Assembly: GCA_020974905.1 (NCBI GenBank)
Contig: CP087563.1
Span: forward strand, 4,154,001-4,218,000
DNA: 64,000 nt
Source of the DNA: Planctomycetes bacterium syqfu
Lineage (GTDB): Bacteria > Planctomycetota > Phycisphaerae > Phycisphaerales > Phycisphaeraceae
Direction: 5' to 3'
Shown here: positions 1-6,326 of the stretch, piece by piece
How the letters are laid out: each line of letters opens with the position of its first letter
How positions within the stretch are numbered: the stretch's first letter is position 1
Program-made: the position numbers and the translations under genes
The notes under the pieces: generated by a model
Database searches by the model: none
Told to the model about the DNA's origin: nothing
What the model saw: the letters and a program-made list of their open reading frames with translations, nothing else

Positions 1-85
1 CAGCCAACGGTGCATCACGATGTGAATCCGCACTGGTTGATGGGTAGTAATGGACGTCTTGTCCAACAGTAGGTTGTGAATTCAT
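1..85 (-). CDS. Partial hypothetical phage protein (N-terminus only)
   Basis: The first 28 codons of a leftward gene that runs off the window edge. It starts with ATG at 85, and the A is shared with the TGA stop of the upstream small gene (TGATG), which implies translational coupling. The visible start is polar (M-N-S-Q-P-T-V-G-Q-D-V-H-Y-Y) with no signal peptide or membrane segment. It is the last visible member of the leftward early-type operon. I do not recognise the family and too little is visible to assign a function. Confidence 0.5.
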   Translation of the reverse strand, partial: MNSQPTVGQDVHYYPSTSADSHRDAPLA

Positions 86-180
86 CACGATTCTCCAAAA
101 AGTGCTTCGCCTATCATCACCGCCACGCCGACGGCTATTACTGGTATTGCGACAATCAGGATCCACCAAGGTCGATGCAT
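85..180 (-). CDS. Small single-span membrane protein, 31 aa
   Basis: A very short open frame placed exactly between two coupled neighbours: its ATG overlaps the upstream stop (TGATG at 178-182) and its stop overlaps the downstream start in the same way. The product is almost entirely one hydrophobic helix (W-W-I-L-I-V-A-I-P-V-I-A-V-G-V-A-V) with a short polar tail. The tight coupling on both sides is the main argument that it is a real gene. A phage membrane micropeptide (holin-like, or superinfection-related) is conceivable, but nothing in the sequence decides this. Confidence 0.5.
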   Translation of the reverse strand: MHRPWWILIVAIPVIAVGVAVMIGEALFGES

Positions 181-452
181 CAGTACAACTCCGATGAATC
201 AACTTCGCGGATGTTTAATTGCCTGGGACTCTTGATCCCGGTAGCTGCACACATCAGCCGATCAAACTGACCTTTCTGATACGGCTCCAATTCGTTCCAC
301 ATGTCCTTCCAGACATGAATCTCACGCACGTGATTGTCCAGACAGAGCAGCAGGCAGTTTTTACGCAGACCGTCGACGCGGGCTTTCGTGTCGCCCTGCT
401 CGTCATCAAGGATGCCAACCACTTTGTCCAGCATGTCGGTGTTAACTGCCAT
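180..452 (-). CDS. Hypothetical phage protein, 90 aa
   Basis: A 90-residue soluble protein in the leftward operon. Its ATG overlaps the TAA stop of the preceding gene by one base (TAATG at 450-454), so translation is probably coupled. The N-terminal half is acidic and helical with an L-R-K-N-C-L-L-L-C-L stretch. There is no recognisable motif, signal peptide or membrane span. Position among small genes downstream of a helix-turn-helix regulator fits an early phage function, but the role is unknown. Confidence 0.6.
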   Translation of the reverse strand: MAVNTDMLDKVVGILDDEQGDTKARVDGLRKNCLLLCLDNHVREIHVWKDMWNELEPYQKGQFDRLMCAATGIKSPRQLNIREVDSSELY

Positions 453-793
453 TACTGATTGCCCGACCTTTCGTTTTCAAGTTCTTCGATCCTGCGGATT
501 TTCTGGTTGATCACATCCGTCAACCGCGTCTCAGTGCCAAAGAAGCCATCGAGAAGCATGGCCACCCGATCAACCTGATGGGCCTGCAGGTATCCATAGT
601 CCCGCAGGCAGCCGGATGCCTGTTTGCTGTGCGGCAGGCCAACCAGCTTTTCAGCCTGGGCGTTGAAAGCAGCAACCGCGCTGCCAGCTTCGCCCGGATC
701 CACCCAACCATCACCGCGTGCAGCGTTGCACAGCAGTAAAGCCATCTTTTCAATGGCTTGGGCCATGTCCGGGTTGATCAATTCCAAACTCAT
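452..793 (-). CDS. Hypothetical phage protein, 113 aa
   Basis: Start at 793 is preferred over the in-frame ATG at 826, because a GGAG element lies six bases upstream of 793. The protein is predicted helical, with an N-terminal region (A-Q-A-I-E-K-M-A-L-L-L) and a C-terminal charged helix (Q-K-I-R-R-I-E-E-L-E-N-E-R) that could form a coiled coil. No catalytic or DNA-binding motif is visible. It is directly coupled to the 90-aa gene downstream. Function unknown. Confidence 0.6.
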   Translation of the reverse strand: MSLELINPDMAQAIEKMALLLCNAARGDGWVDPGEAGSAVAAFNAQAEKLVGLPHSKQASGCLRDYGYLQAHQVDRVAMLLDGFFGTETRLTDVINQKIRRIEELENERSGNQ

Positions 794-863
794 CGATTCT
801 CCAATCAGGTCACATGACCTGGTCAATTTTCAAAAGCACCGCCGGCACATACCGGCGGTGATG

Positions 864-1466
864 TCACCCCTGTGCTTGTGATGTTCCGCCTGTGCAGCCA
901 TCGGTTGAGTCGGAGGGGTCACGGGATTCTGTCAGATGCAACGGCGTCTTGGCCTTGTAGCGTTTGACCAGGGACTCATAGCCCATGTCCATCGCCTTCA
1001 AGGCCCGTAGGCCGGATTCATTACTGCTGATGATGTTTCGCCGGCAGTTGTCATACTCTTCGCGGGTGATGGTTCCGTCGGCCATGGCCTGGACCATGTT
1101 GCGGATGCAGATGGTCGCAAACTCGCTTGAGTTGGCGCAGTGCATCATCGCGTCGCCGCAATCCACCTTGCCGTTGTGATCGGCGTCTAGATCTTTGTCT
1201 GTCATTGACACCAGGATGTAACCGCTACCCTCGGCGATCAGGTCGATGAACGCAGCTTTGATTTCTGCCGGCACATCGATCGAGCAGAGGATCCGCTTGA
1301 GGTGCGGCAGACCGGGGTGCAGTTGGCCGTTGATCCAGCGTTGCACGGTTCGTATGTCCACATCTGCCGTGTCTGCCAGCAGCTTGGTCACACCCCGGGT
1401 TTCTTCCGTGATGGGGAAAAGCAGTTCAAATTGCCGTTCCTGTAACCGTGTCTGTTTACGTTTCAA
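864..1466 (-). CDS. Helix-turn-helix phage regulator carrying an EF-hand-like calcium loop
   Basis: A 200-residue protein with a TTG start at 1466, preceded by GAGG about eight bases away. Residues about 24-60 look like a DNA-binding helix-turn-helix (T-K-L-L-A-D-T-A-D-V-D-I-R-T-V-Q-R-W-I-N-G), so it probably acts as a phage transcription regulator. Residues 94-105 (D-A-D-H-N-G-K-V-D-C-G-D) match the canonical EF-hand or dockerin loop at every ligand position: D1, D3, N5, G6, V8, D9 and D12. A helix and a Cys-containing stretch follow. A calcium-binding loop in a prophage regulator is unusual. It heads the leftward gene run toward position 1, and an inverted repeat that could be its operator lies about 65 bases upstream. 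The HTH is moderately sure; calcium binding is inference. Confidence 0.65.
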   Translation of the reverse strand: MKRKQTRLQERQFELLFPITEETRGVTKLLADTADVDIRTVQRWINGQLHPGLPHLKRILCSIDVPAEIKAAFIDLIAEGSGYILVSMTDKDLDADHNGKVDCGDAMMHCANSSEFATICIRNMVQAMADGTITREEYDNCRRNIISSNESGLRALKAMDMGYESLVKRYKAKTPLHLTESRDPSDSTDGCTGGTSQAQG

Positions 1467-1531
1467 CCTGTCGCCTCTTTCAGTCTTTGCGGCATCACAC
1501 GTGGGTGTGTCGCGTTTATCCTTGGGTCATG

Positions 1532-1549
1532 TTGAACACAACCGTTCAA
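1532..1549. promoter_or_regulatory. Inverted repeat TTGAAC-N6-GTTCAA, possible operator
   Basis: Perfect six-base arms with a six-base spacer, placed about 65 bases upstream of the TTG start of the helix-turn-helix gene at 1466. Its size and position fit an autoregulatory operator. It resembles GAAC/GTTC-type LexA boxes, but the spacer is six instead of four, so it is not called as LexA. Confidence 0.35.
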
Positions 1550-1555
1550 TCCTGT

Positions 1556-1740
1556 GCAGCCCTTCCGGTGGGCCGTGTTTGGGGGTATCCGGGGAAGCCC
1601 CACTCTTCCATGTGGCCTGGAGGTTATGAGCCTTCCAGGCCACCGCGGGGGAAGAGAGTCGCATCGGTGGGCTCGGACGCCCTGGTCAAGTCAGGCAGGG
1701 CCCAGGCGGGTGATGCAAACGCCCAGGCCCTTTTGTTTTG
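1556..1740. ncRNA. Candidate structured non-coding RNA or structured 3' UTR
   Basis: This GC-rich non-coding stretch is a chain of hairpins: GCCC/GGGC at 1559-1574, GGGG/CCCC at about 1591-1601, a stem of ten or more base pairs at 1611-1643 (GTGGCCTGGA paired with TCCAGGCCAC), GGGC/GCCC at about 1669-1682, CCTG/CAGG at about 1681-1695, and a long stem at 1698-1730. On the + strand the last stem is followed by TTTTGTTTTG, like a terminator. On the minus strand the same stem is fully paired with two G-U wobbles, just after the stop codon at 1742. The strand is therefore undecided. No known RNA family was recognised. Confidence 0.35.
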
Positions 1741-1741
1741 T

Positions 1742-3031
1742 TTATCCCTTGATGGTCACAGATTCGATCTTTGCAACCTTGCTCAAAAGTTCGTTCAGCT
1801 TCGCCAGCACATCCTTGGCATCGTGCATTTGGTCTTGAGCAACCATGCTGTCTTTGTTGGGATGCAAGAAAGCCCAGATCACGCTCTGGGCCTGGTCCAG
1901 CAATGGCAGGAATCGGGCGGTCTGTTGGATTGCGCTCGTCAAACCGCTTTGCTGTGTCTGGAGCAGGCCGGCGATTTCTCGCCATTTGTTCTTTGCAGCG
2001 ACAGCCTTGCCGATCGCTTCATGCGTGGCATGGTCCAAGTCATCAAGGTTGAGGTCTGGGCAGGCGATCAGCGCGTCGATGGCATCGAGCAGTTCAGAGG
2101 ACATCTGTACGTGCATGGTCTGCTCTGCAAGGGACTCAGCCATGGGCTTGGTTGCGTTTACATCGGTCACGGCTTCGATGGCTGCAATCGCCTGGTTGCG
2201 GATGATTTCGACGTTGAACTTGTAGTCGTCGAATTCCATTGGATCATTGGGGTTGTTCTGCCCATCCTGTCCGGGGAACAAGCCTTCAAAATCCTTGAGC
2301 TTGTTGCACACAGCCAGGAGAACCTGAATCCTGCTGTCACTATCCTGGTCCGCAATGTGCGATCCTATGTCGATCCGTTCTTCTTCCAGATCCTTGCTGA
2401 TCATATTGCGAACGAGCTTGGCGTTGACCAAGACCGCGTTCATGGACTCGGGCGTCTTTACCCTGAGCAGGTCATCGATAATGCATTGCGCTCGCCTGAG
2501 CGTCTGGTATCGTTGCAAATACAGGCGATCTTTCTCTTTTTGCTCCTGGTCCGATTTGGCCTGCGATGCATCATCCTCTTGCTTCAACTTGCAAACCCGC
2601 ATTTCGAGCAAATCTGCCTTTGCGCTGGCAAGTCTCTCAGATGCCGGCACAGGCCCGATCGCTGCAGGCGCCTGACCGATACGCTGCATGGCATCGTCGA
2701 TCGGCAAGTGGCCAAATGCACGGTTCAGTTTTTCCGATGTTTGCACCATGATCACGGAATTGGCTGCGTAGATATTCAACGCATTGGCAATCGCAGATCT
2801 CTGATCATCACCAAGGCCCTGCGCCAAAGAGCACAGCCCAACCGGGTTTCGGTGATCGGCGAATTCTGGCAGCAGCAAGCCAAGTCGAATACACGCATTC
2901 CACCTTGCGCCATCGTGCTCATGCCCATCGGTGGGAGCAACTTCACCAACGACTTTGCCATCAATGACAATGTCCATCGGCACATATTTGGGCTTGGGTG
3001 TTTCTGCGGGTCGGATCTCAAGGGTTGCCAT
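1742..3031 (-). CDS. Hypothetical phage protein, 429 aa, largely helical
   Basis: A 429-residue acidic, Ala/Leu/Asp-rich protein with no signal peptide or membrane span. Residues about 130-185 are strongly charged and helical (K-A-D-L-L-E-M-R and Q-E-Q-K-E-K-D-R-L-Y-L-Q), suggesting a coiled coil. AGGAAGAG stands just before the ATG at 3031. It is the first large gene after the regulatory segment, preceded by a structured leader, and sits in the early-type leftward run. A replication, recombination or host-takeover role would fit the position, but no motif supports a specific function. The long open frame on the opposite strand is its antisense shadow. Confidence 0.7.
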   Translation of the reverse strand: MATLEIRPAETPKPKYVPMDIVIDGKVVGEVAPTDGHEHDGARWNACIRLGLLLPEFADHRNPVGLCSLAQGLGDDQRSAIANALNIYAANSVIMVQTSEKLNRAFGHLPIDDAMQRIGQAPAAIGPVPASERLASAKADLLEMRVCKLKQEDDASQAKSDQEQKEKDRLYLQRYQTLRRAQCIIDDLLRVKTPESMNAVLVNAKLVRNMISKDLEEERIDIGSHIADQDSDSRIQVLLAVCNKLKDFEGLFPGQDGQNNPNDPMEFDDYKFNVEIIRNQAIAAIEAVTDVNATKPMAESLAEQTMHVQMSSELLDAIDALIACPDLNLDDLDHATHEAIGKAVAAKNKWREIAGLLQTQQSGLTSAIQQTARFLPLLDQAQSVIWAFLHPNKDSMVAQDQMHDAKDVLAKLNELLSKVAKIESVTIKG

Positions 3032-3068
3032 AGTCTCTTCCTTTCAATGGCTATTGGGTTATCAAAAT

Positions 3069-3151
3069 GCGGGGTCTCAGATGCCAGATTGCTACCGAAT
3101 TGGTCAAGGCTGTTTGAGACCCCGCTCACTTGCTGCCAGCCCGCGGGCTGG
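3069..3151 (-). promoter_or_regulatory. Structured leader upstream of the 429-aa gene
   Basis: Two elements stand between the terminator at 3176-3213 and the start at 3031. One is an 11-bp perfect inverted repeat (GCGGGGTCTCA at 3069-3079 with TGAGACCCCGC at 3115-3125) enclosing a 35-base loop. The other is a 16-bp perfect palindrome CCAGCCCGCGGGCTGG at 3136-3151. On the minus strand a TTGACC lies inside the loop. The segment must hold the promoter for the downstream genes, and the repeats are candidate operator or leader-RNA structure. Confidence 0.4.
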
Positions 3152-3175
3152 TCTGATAAGGGGTAGCGAGGTGTT

Positions 3176-3213
3176 AAAAAAGGCGGGAGGCCGCCGAAGC
3201 AAGCCTCACCGCC
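3176..3213 (-). terminator. Rho-independent terminator after the MerR-like gene
   Basis: Read on the minus strand, GGCGGTGAGGC pairs with GCCTCCCGCC (one bulged T) around a loop that contains TTCG, followed by a run of T (A-run at 3176-3181 on the given strand). It lies 15 bases past the stop codon of the 67-aa regulator, so that gene is transcribed as a separate short unit. Confidence 0.8.
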
Positions 3214-3227
3214 CTTCCGGGGGATCG

Positions 3228-3431
3228 TCACCCGGCGCGTCGCCGGGATTCAAATTCTTGTTTGATCCGATCAGCATCCTCGGCGGAATACAGATCGGCG
3301 CTGCCTGCCTTGCGGACGGGGCGAATCTTGAGCTTGCCAATCATGTAGCGGACTTGGTGCGGTCTCAGACCGATTTCATCCGCAATTTCCGTCCGCGTTC
3401 GGACTTCGTTGATGGTGGTTTCTGTGCTCAT
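3228..3431 (-). CDS. Small MerR/excisionase-type winged-helix DNA-binding protein
   Basis: A 67-residue protein with a helix-turn-helix of the MerR or excisionase type: R-T-E-I-A-D-E-I-G-L-R-P-H-Q-V-R-Y-M, followed by a wing-like R-K-A-G-S-A-D-L-Y-S and a C-terminal helix. GGAG sits six bases before the ATG. It has its own promoter (TTGACA-16-TATCAT) and terminator and is divergent from the 118-aa gene, sharing a palindromic operator. This layout is typical of a phage regulatory switch, so a Cro-, Xis- or repressor-like role is likely. Which of these cannot be told from sequence. Confidence 0.7.
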   Translation of the reverse strand: MSTETTINEVRTRTEIADEIGLRPHQVRYMIGKLKIRPVRKAGSADLYSAEDADRIKQEFESRRRAG

Positions 3432-3482
3432 GTCGTACTCCAGTGCTCGCTTTGGGAAAGCTCATTGGTTTGTGTACGAGAC

Positions 3483-3510
3483 ATGATAATTCGCATTTAC
3501 GCCCTGTCAA
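3483..3510 (-). promoter_or_regulatory. Sigma70-type promoter TTGACA-16-TATCAT
   Basis: On the minus strand a perfect -35 (TTGACA, 3510-3505) is separated by 16 bases from TATCAT (3488-3483), about 50 bases before the start of the 67-aa regulator. The same -35 and 16-base spacing recur at the right end of the prophage (32965-32992). Confidence 0.7.
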
Positions 3511-3512
3511 TA

Positions 3513-3543
3513 CGTTATTGCGTTGTAAAGCAACGCAATGACG
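3513..3543. promoter_or_regulatory. Palindromic operator between divergent regulatory genes
   Basis: Inverted repeat with 13-base arms (one mismatch) around TAAAG. The inner nine bases, ATTGCGTTG (3517-3525) and CAACGCAAT (3531-3539), pair perfectly. It abuts the -35 of the leftward promoter and lies 60 bases upstream of the rightward 118-aa gene. A repressor bound here could control both directions. Confidence 0.6.
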
Positions 3544-3602
3544 CTATTCGTTTACAGTCTAAAGATTTACAAGCACAAAAAAATTTGAGAAGATAAATTC
3601 AG

Positions 3603-3959
3603 ATGGCAACAAACAAGAACAACATCAGCATAGCAATCAGCCCAACCGCGAAATCATGCCTGGATCAATTAAATTCGTGGTCAGGCATGGATCGCAAACT
3701 CATCTTGGACAATGTACTGAAATGGCTTGTTGAAGTTCCGGATGAATTTAAGTCTGGCGTACTGATGAATGTTCCCCCGTCACTGAGGGCTGATTTTTTA
3801 GAATTGCTTATCAAACGCTTGCAGGATGATTTGAAACGGGAACTGGATCAAGAGCATAAAACTACCGCTGGTCAGATTCGCCCGACTCATAGCGCAGGCT
3901 CAAGCCGATCTCCAGCAGCGGCCAAATCAGGACATCCGCACTCAGCTAAAAAAACATAA
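3603..3959 (+). CDS. Putative ribbon-helix-helix-like regulator, 118 aa
   Basis: The N-terminal 45 residues (I-S-I-A-I-S-P-T-A-K-S-C-L-D-Q-L and later R-K-L-I-L-D-N-V-L-K-W-L) resemble the strand-helix-helix layout of CopG/Arc-type regulators. This is followed by a helical middle and a basic Ser/Pro/His-rich tail (S-R-S-P-A-A-A-K-S-G-H). It is rightward, AT-richer than the surrounding late genes, and divergent from the 67-aa regulator across an operator. A lysogeny repressor or its partner is plausible. The 216-aa secreted protein gene follows 14 bases after its stop, so the two are probably co-transcribed. The RHH assignment rests on pattern only. Confidence 0.55.
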   Translation: MATNKNNISIAISPTAKSCLDQLNSWSGMDRKLILDNVLKWLVEVPDEFKSGVLMNVPPSLRADFLELLIKRLQDDLKRELDQEHKTTAGQIRPTHSAGSSRSPAAAKSGHPHSAKKT

Positions 3960-3973
3960 TTGGAGCCCCGGGG

Positions 3974-4624
3974 ATGAATATCATTCGGTTAATTATTGTT
4001 GGTATCTGCTTAATCTCTGCAAACGGATCGATCTGTCGTGCAGAACAAGATCAACCAAAATCTCCACCTCGATCTGAACTTCTTTTTTCACTTCGTGACT
4101 TACCAGTCAAACCAATGCCTGATCCAAAATTCTCAGATGATGGTTTGACCCTTGAGTTCGATGACCGTCAGTGGGTTGCCAAACAATTAATTAAACCGCT
4201 GTTTTTTCGACCCATGAAAGCCGTGGATTACAGGCTCTCGACAGATTCACAAATCAGATTAGTCGTGATGGTCAATGACAAAGACTTACCAGAATCAGCA
4301 CGTGACCACGTTTTTTCAGCCATGCACGTTGAACAAATTTTTAAAAACGGGAAATGGATTCAACATGGTATCACAGCCGAATGGATGATACGCGGGAATT
4401 ATGGTTTTAGTCACTATAACAACGGTGTGGCTCTTGGTAATCAATATGAGTTTCATTCCAATGGGAAAATACATATTATTCGAGAGCACAAACCTCAAAA
4501 CGTGCGTAAAAAAGAATGTGGATGGTGGGATAACGGCCAGCTTCAATATCAATCAATCTCACAAAATAATAAAGAAATTGAAGGTCGTTTCTGGGAAAAA
4601 GATGGCACATTGTCTAAAAAATAA
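3974..4624 (+). CDS. Secreted or periplasmic protein with C-terminal MORN-like repeats (probable prophage cargo)
   Basis: A 216-residue protein. GGAG lies eight bases before the ATG. Residues 1-23 form a signal peptide ending near S-I-C-R-A-E. The mature part starts with a Pro-rich segment. The last 70 residues hold W..NG-type repeats (Y-E-F-H-S-N-G-K-I and W-W-D-N-G-Q-L) resembling the MORN-2/YwqK-like repeat, and end with F-W-E-K-D-G-T-L. The gene is clearly AT-richer than the capsid and tail genes, as expected for cargo. It forms a unit with the upstream regulator-like gene and converges with the 121-aa gene without any spacer. Surface modification or superinfection exclusion is a guess. 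Confidence 0.6.
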   Translation: MNIIRLIIVGICLISANGSICRAEQDQPKSPPRSELLFSLRDLPVKPMPDPKFSDDGLTLEFDDRQWVAKQLIKPLFFRPMKAVDYRLSTDSQIRLVVMVNDKDLPESARDHVFSAMHVEQIFKNGKWIQHGITAEWMIRGNYGFSHYNNGVALGNQYEFHSNGKIHIIREHKPQNVRKKECGWWDNGQLQYQSISQNNKEIEGRFWEKDGTLSKK

Positions 4625-4990
4625 TTAACCAGCTTCGTGCTGTTGATAGATTTCCTGAATGCGGCCGTCAACCAATGACATTTCCGGCAACTTAAGCAAT
4701 GCAACCCGGTCACCAGCAGCATCCATGCAATCACGAAACTGTGTGTACATAGCTGCAAATCGATCACAATCACGCTCTTTGTCTTCGGGCTTGCCAAAGT
4801 ACCAAAGCCATGCCTCTTTGTATTCATGCAGTAAATATTCTTCTCGGCAATGCAACGGCAGATTCAATGATAGGTAGATTTCTCGCTTAAGAAAATCGGT
4901 CCATGCTTGAATCGGTTCCTTGCTGGTCGGATTGGTAAGATTGGCCACTGCAAACACTGTATAACGATAGCCTGCCACATACAATCGCAT
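4625..4990 (-). CDS. Degenerate ImmA/IrrE-like protein with HEYKE in place of HExxH
   Basis: A 121-residue protein whose centre reads L-L-H-E-Y-K-E-A-W, followed 12 residues later by D-C-D-R-F-A-A. This spacing resembles the zinc-peptidase signature of ImmA/IrrE (HExxH plus a downstream E/D..A..FA), but the second His of HExxH is Glu, so normal zinc chemistry is doubtful. The start at 4990 has GAGGGAG upstream. It converges with the secreted-protein gene with no gap between stops. A non-catalytic or altered metalloprotein related to phage induction is possible; a plain hypothetical protein is the safe alternative. Confidence 0.5.
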   Translation of the reverse strand: MRLYVAGYRYTVFAVANLTNPTSKEPIQAWTDFLKREIYLSLNLPLHCREEYLLHEYKEAWLWYFGKPEDKERDCDRFAAMYTQFRDCMDAAGDRVALLKLPEMSLVDGRIQEIYQQHEAG

Positions 4991-5138
4991 CCCGGTCTCC
5001 CTCGAAAAAATAACGACCCCGGAGACTAGCCAAGCACCGCTTTATCATGCGTTTTATAAGGGTAGCTTGTCCAGACCTATTTTTATTTTGAGTATCGAAT
5101 GTTGAGACTGTCTTGAAAAAATCTGCGTTTTGTGCTGG

Positions 5139-6326
5139 TTATTGGGACGCTGGACTGACGGCAAGCCTCGCAGATTCGCCAGATCGCATCATAATCGGCA
5201 GGTCTTGAGGCAGATCTTTTTGCCAAACCAGTGACGAACTTATTGAGTAATCACCCGTCATGGTCAGGATGGTTTTGCCAAGGACATACTGGTCGTTGAT
5301 ATAAGTCGTGTAATACATGGTGTGATCATCAATGACAAAATCCCCCAGAGATCGAATGATTGGTATGCTCAATCCGGCAGACTCTTTTCGACTATTGCTT
5401 TGGAGATCGAAAAATACCATTTCGCTTGAAGTCACATATCGAAATCCAGTGATCCATCCATGCTCAAATGGCCAGGCACGCGCATTGAGCAGGTAGAACT
5501 TTTGATTGCCAACACCCGATGTCCAATTGGCATTGTTTTCAAATTCCTGGATCAAATCACTGTTTAGAATTGTCATGCCAGCCACAGCAGACCACGTGTT
5601 CATAGAACCGGACCCATTGTTAACATAGGGCAAAGCAAACCATCCGTTTGAATGAAGTGGTACAGGTCCTGCTTTGTAAGTGTTGTTTGACAGGCCATTC
5701 GTTTCGATATCAAATAACCCTTGTCCAATATAGATTGGCGGATATATTGATATATCTCGCTGAACAAGTGACAGTCCGCCGCCATGCGAATACAACATAT
5801 CATCTCCAACAACTGTTGGATCAGTCCGACCTGCACCGCTGTCATCGAGCACGGTACCATCCTTGGTGGAAAAGATTCGTTGTGCATAAAGAGCATCACC
5901 ATTGGGTAGTATGATTGGGGCGGATTGCAGTTTATAGTCCTGCCATTTTGTTCCTGCATATTGGCACCAGACCAACTGGCCACTCAAACTGTATTTGGCA
6001 AGATAGGCATCAGCAGAGCCATACCAATCTTCGGCGACTTGATAACTGACATATAAATTAAAGTATTGATCCCAAACCATGGTCCCCGCAAGAAACAGTG
6101 ATGCAGCATGTGTTGGATTGATACTTTCAACCAATGTGCGAACACGGTCAATGCTGATGGTTTTAAAAAGAGACCCATCTTTTTCGAGAACGACAACGAC
6201 AGTTGATTTGTCATCGGCGGGATAGGCGATGAGTCGACTTGCCCCTGCCATTCGCACGCCTAATGCGGACCGGCCCATTTTGATGCCCAATGTTGAGCGA
6301 CCTGTTTGCAAACCAAGATTCGACAT
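5139..6326 (-). CDS. Phage tail-associated beta-propeller-like protein, 395 aa
   Basis: The last gene of the leftward structural operon. The N-terminus contains near-repeats (G-R-S-T-L-G-I-K-M then G-R-S-A-L-G-V-R-M), followed by about 350 residues rich in beta-strand, Trp, Tyr and Gly, with repeating blocks such as Y-L-A-K-Y-S-L-S-G-Q-L-V-W that resemble PQQ/YVTN-like propeller blades. There is no signal peptide. The ATG at 6326 touches the stop of the 832-aa gene, so it is coupled to it. A receptor-binding or tail-decoration role is inferred from position and composition. Confidence 0.6.
   Translation of the reverse strand: MSNLGLQTGRSTLGIKMGRSALGVRMAGASRLIAYPADDKSTVVVVLEKDGSLFKTISIDRVRTLVESINPTHAASLFLAGTMVWDQYFNLYVSYQVAEDWYGSADAYLAKYSLSGQLVWCQYAGTKWQDYKLQSAPIILPNGDALYAQRIFSTKDGTVLDDSGAGRTDPTVVGDDMLYSHGGGLSLVQRDISIYPPIYIGQGLFDIETNGLSNNTYKAGPVPLHSNGWFALPYVNNGSGSMNTWSAVAGMTILNSDLIQEFENNANWTSGVGNQKFYLLNARAWPFEHGWITGFRYVTSSEMVFFDLQSNSRKESAGLSIPIIRSLGDFVIDDHTMYYTTYINDQYVLGKTILTMTGDYSISSSLVWQKDLPQDLPIMMRSGESARLAVSPASQ

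Noticed and set aside
2650-2660. Missing acceptor 3' strand of the tRNA-Leu at a GCCCGAT on the + strand
   Set aside because: It lies inside the 429-aa coding region, and no T-arm (GTTCGA) is next to it, so it is a chance match.
1448-3166. 572-residue open frame on the + strand across the 429-aa gene
   Set aside because: It is the antisense shadow of the leftward gene at 1742-3031, which has a good ribosome-binding site and ordinary protein composition; the + product is Leu/Cys/His-rich without any domain.
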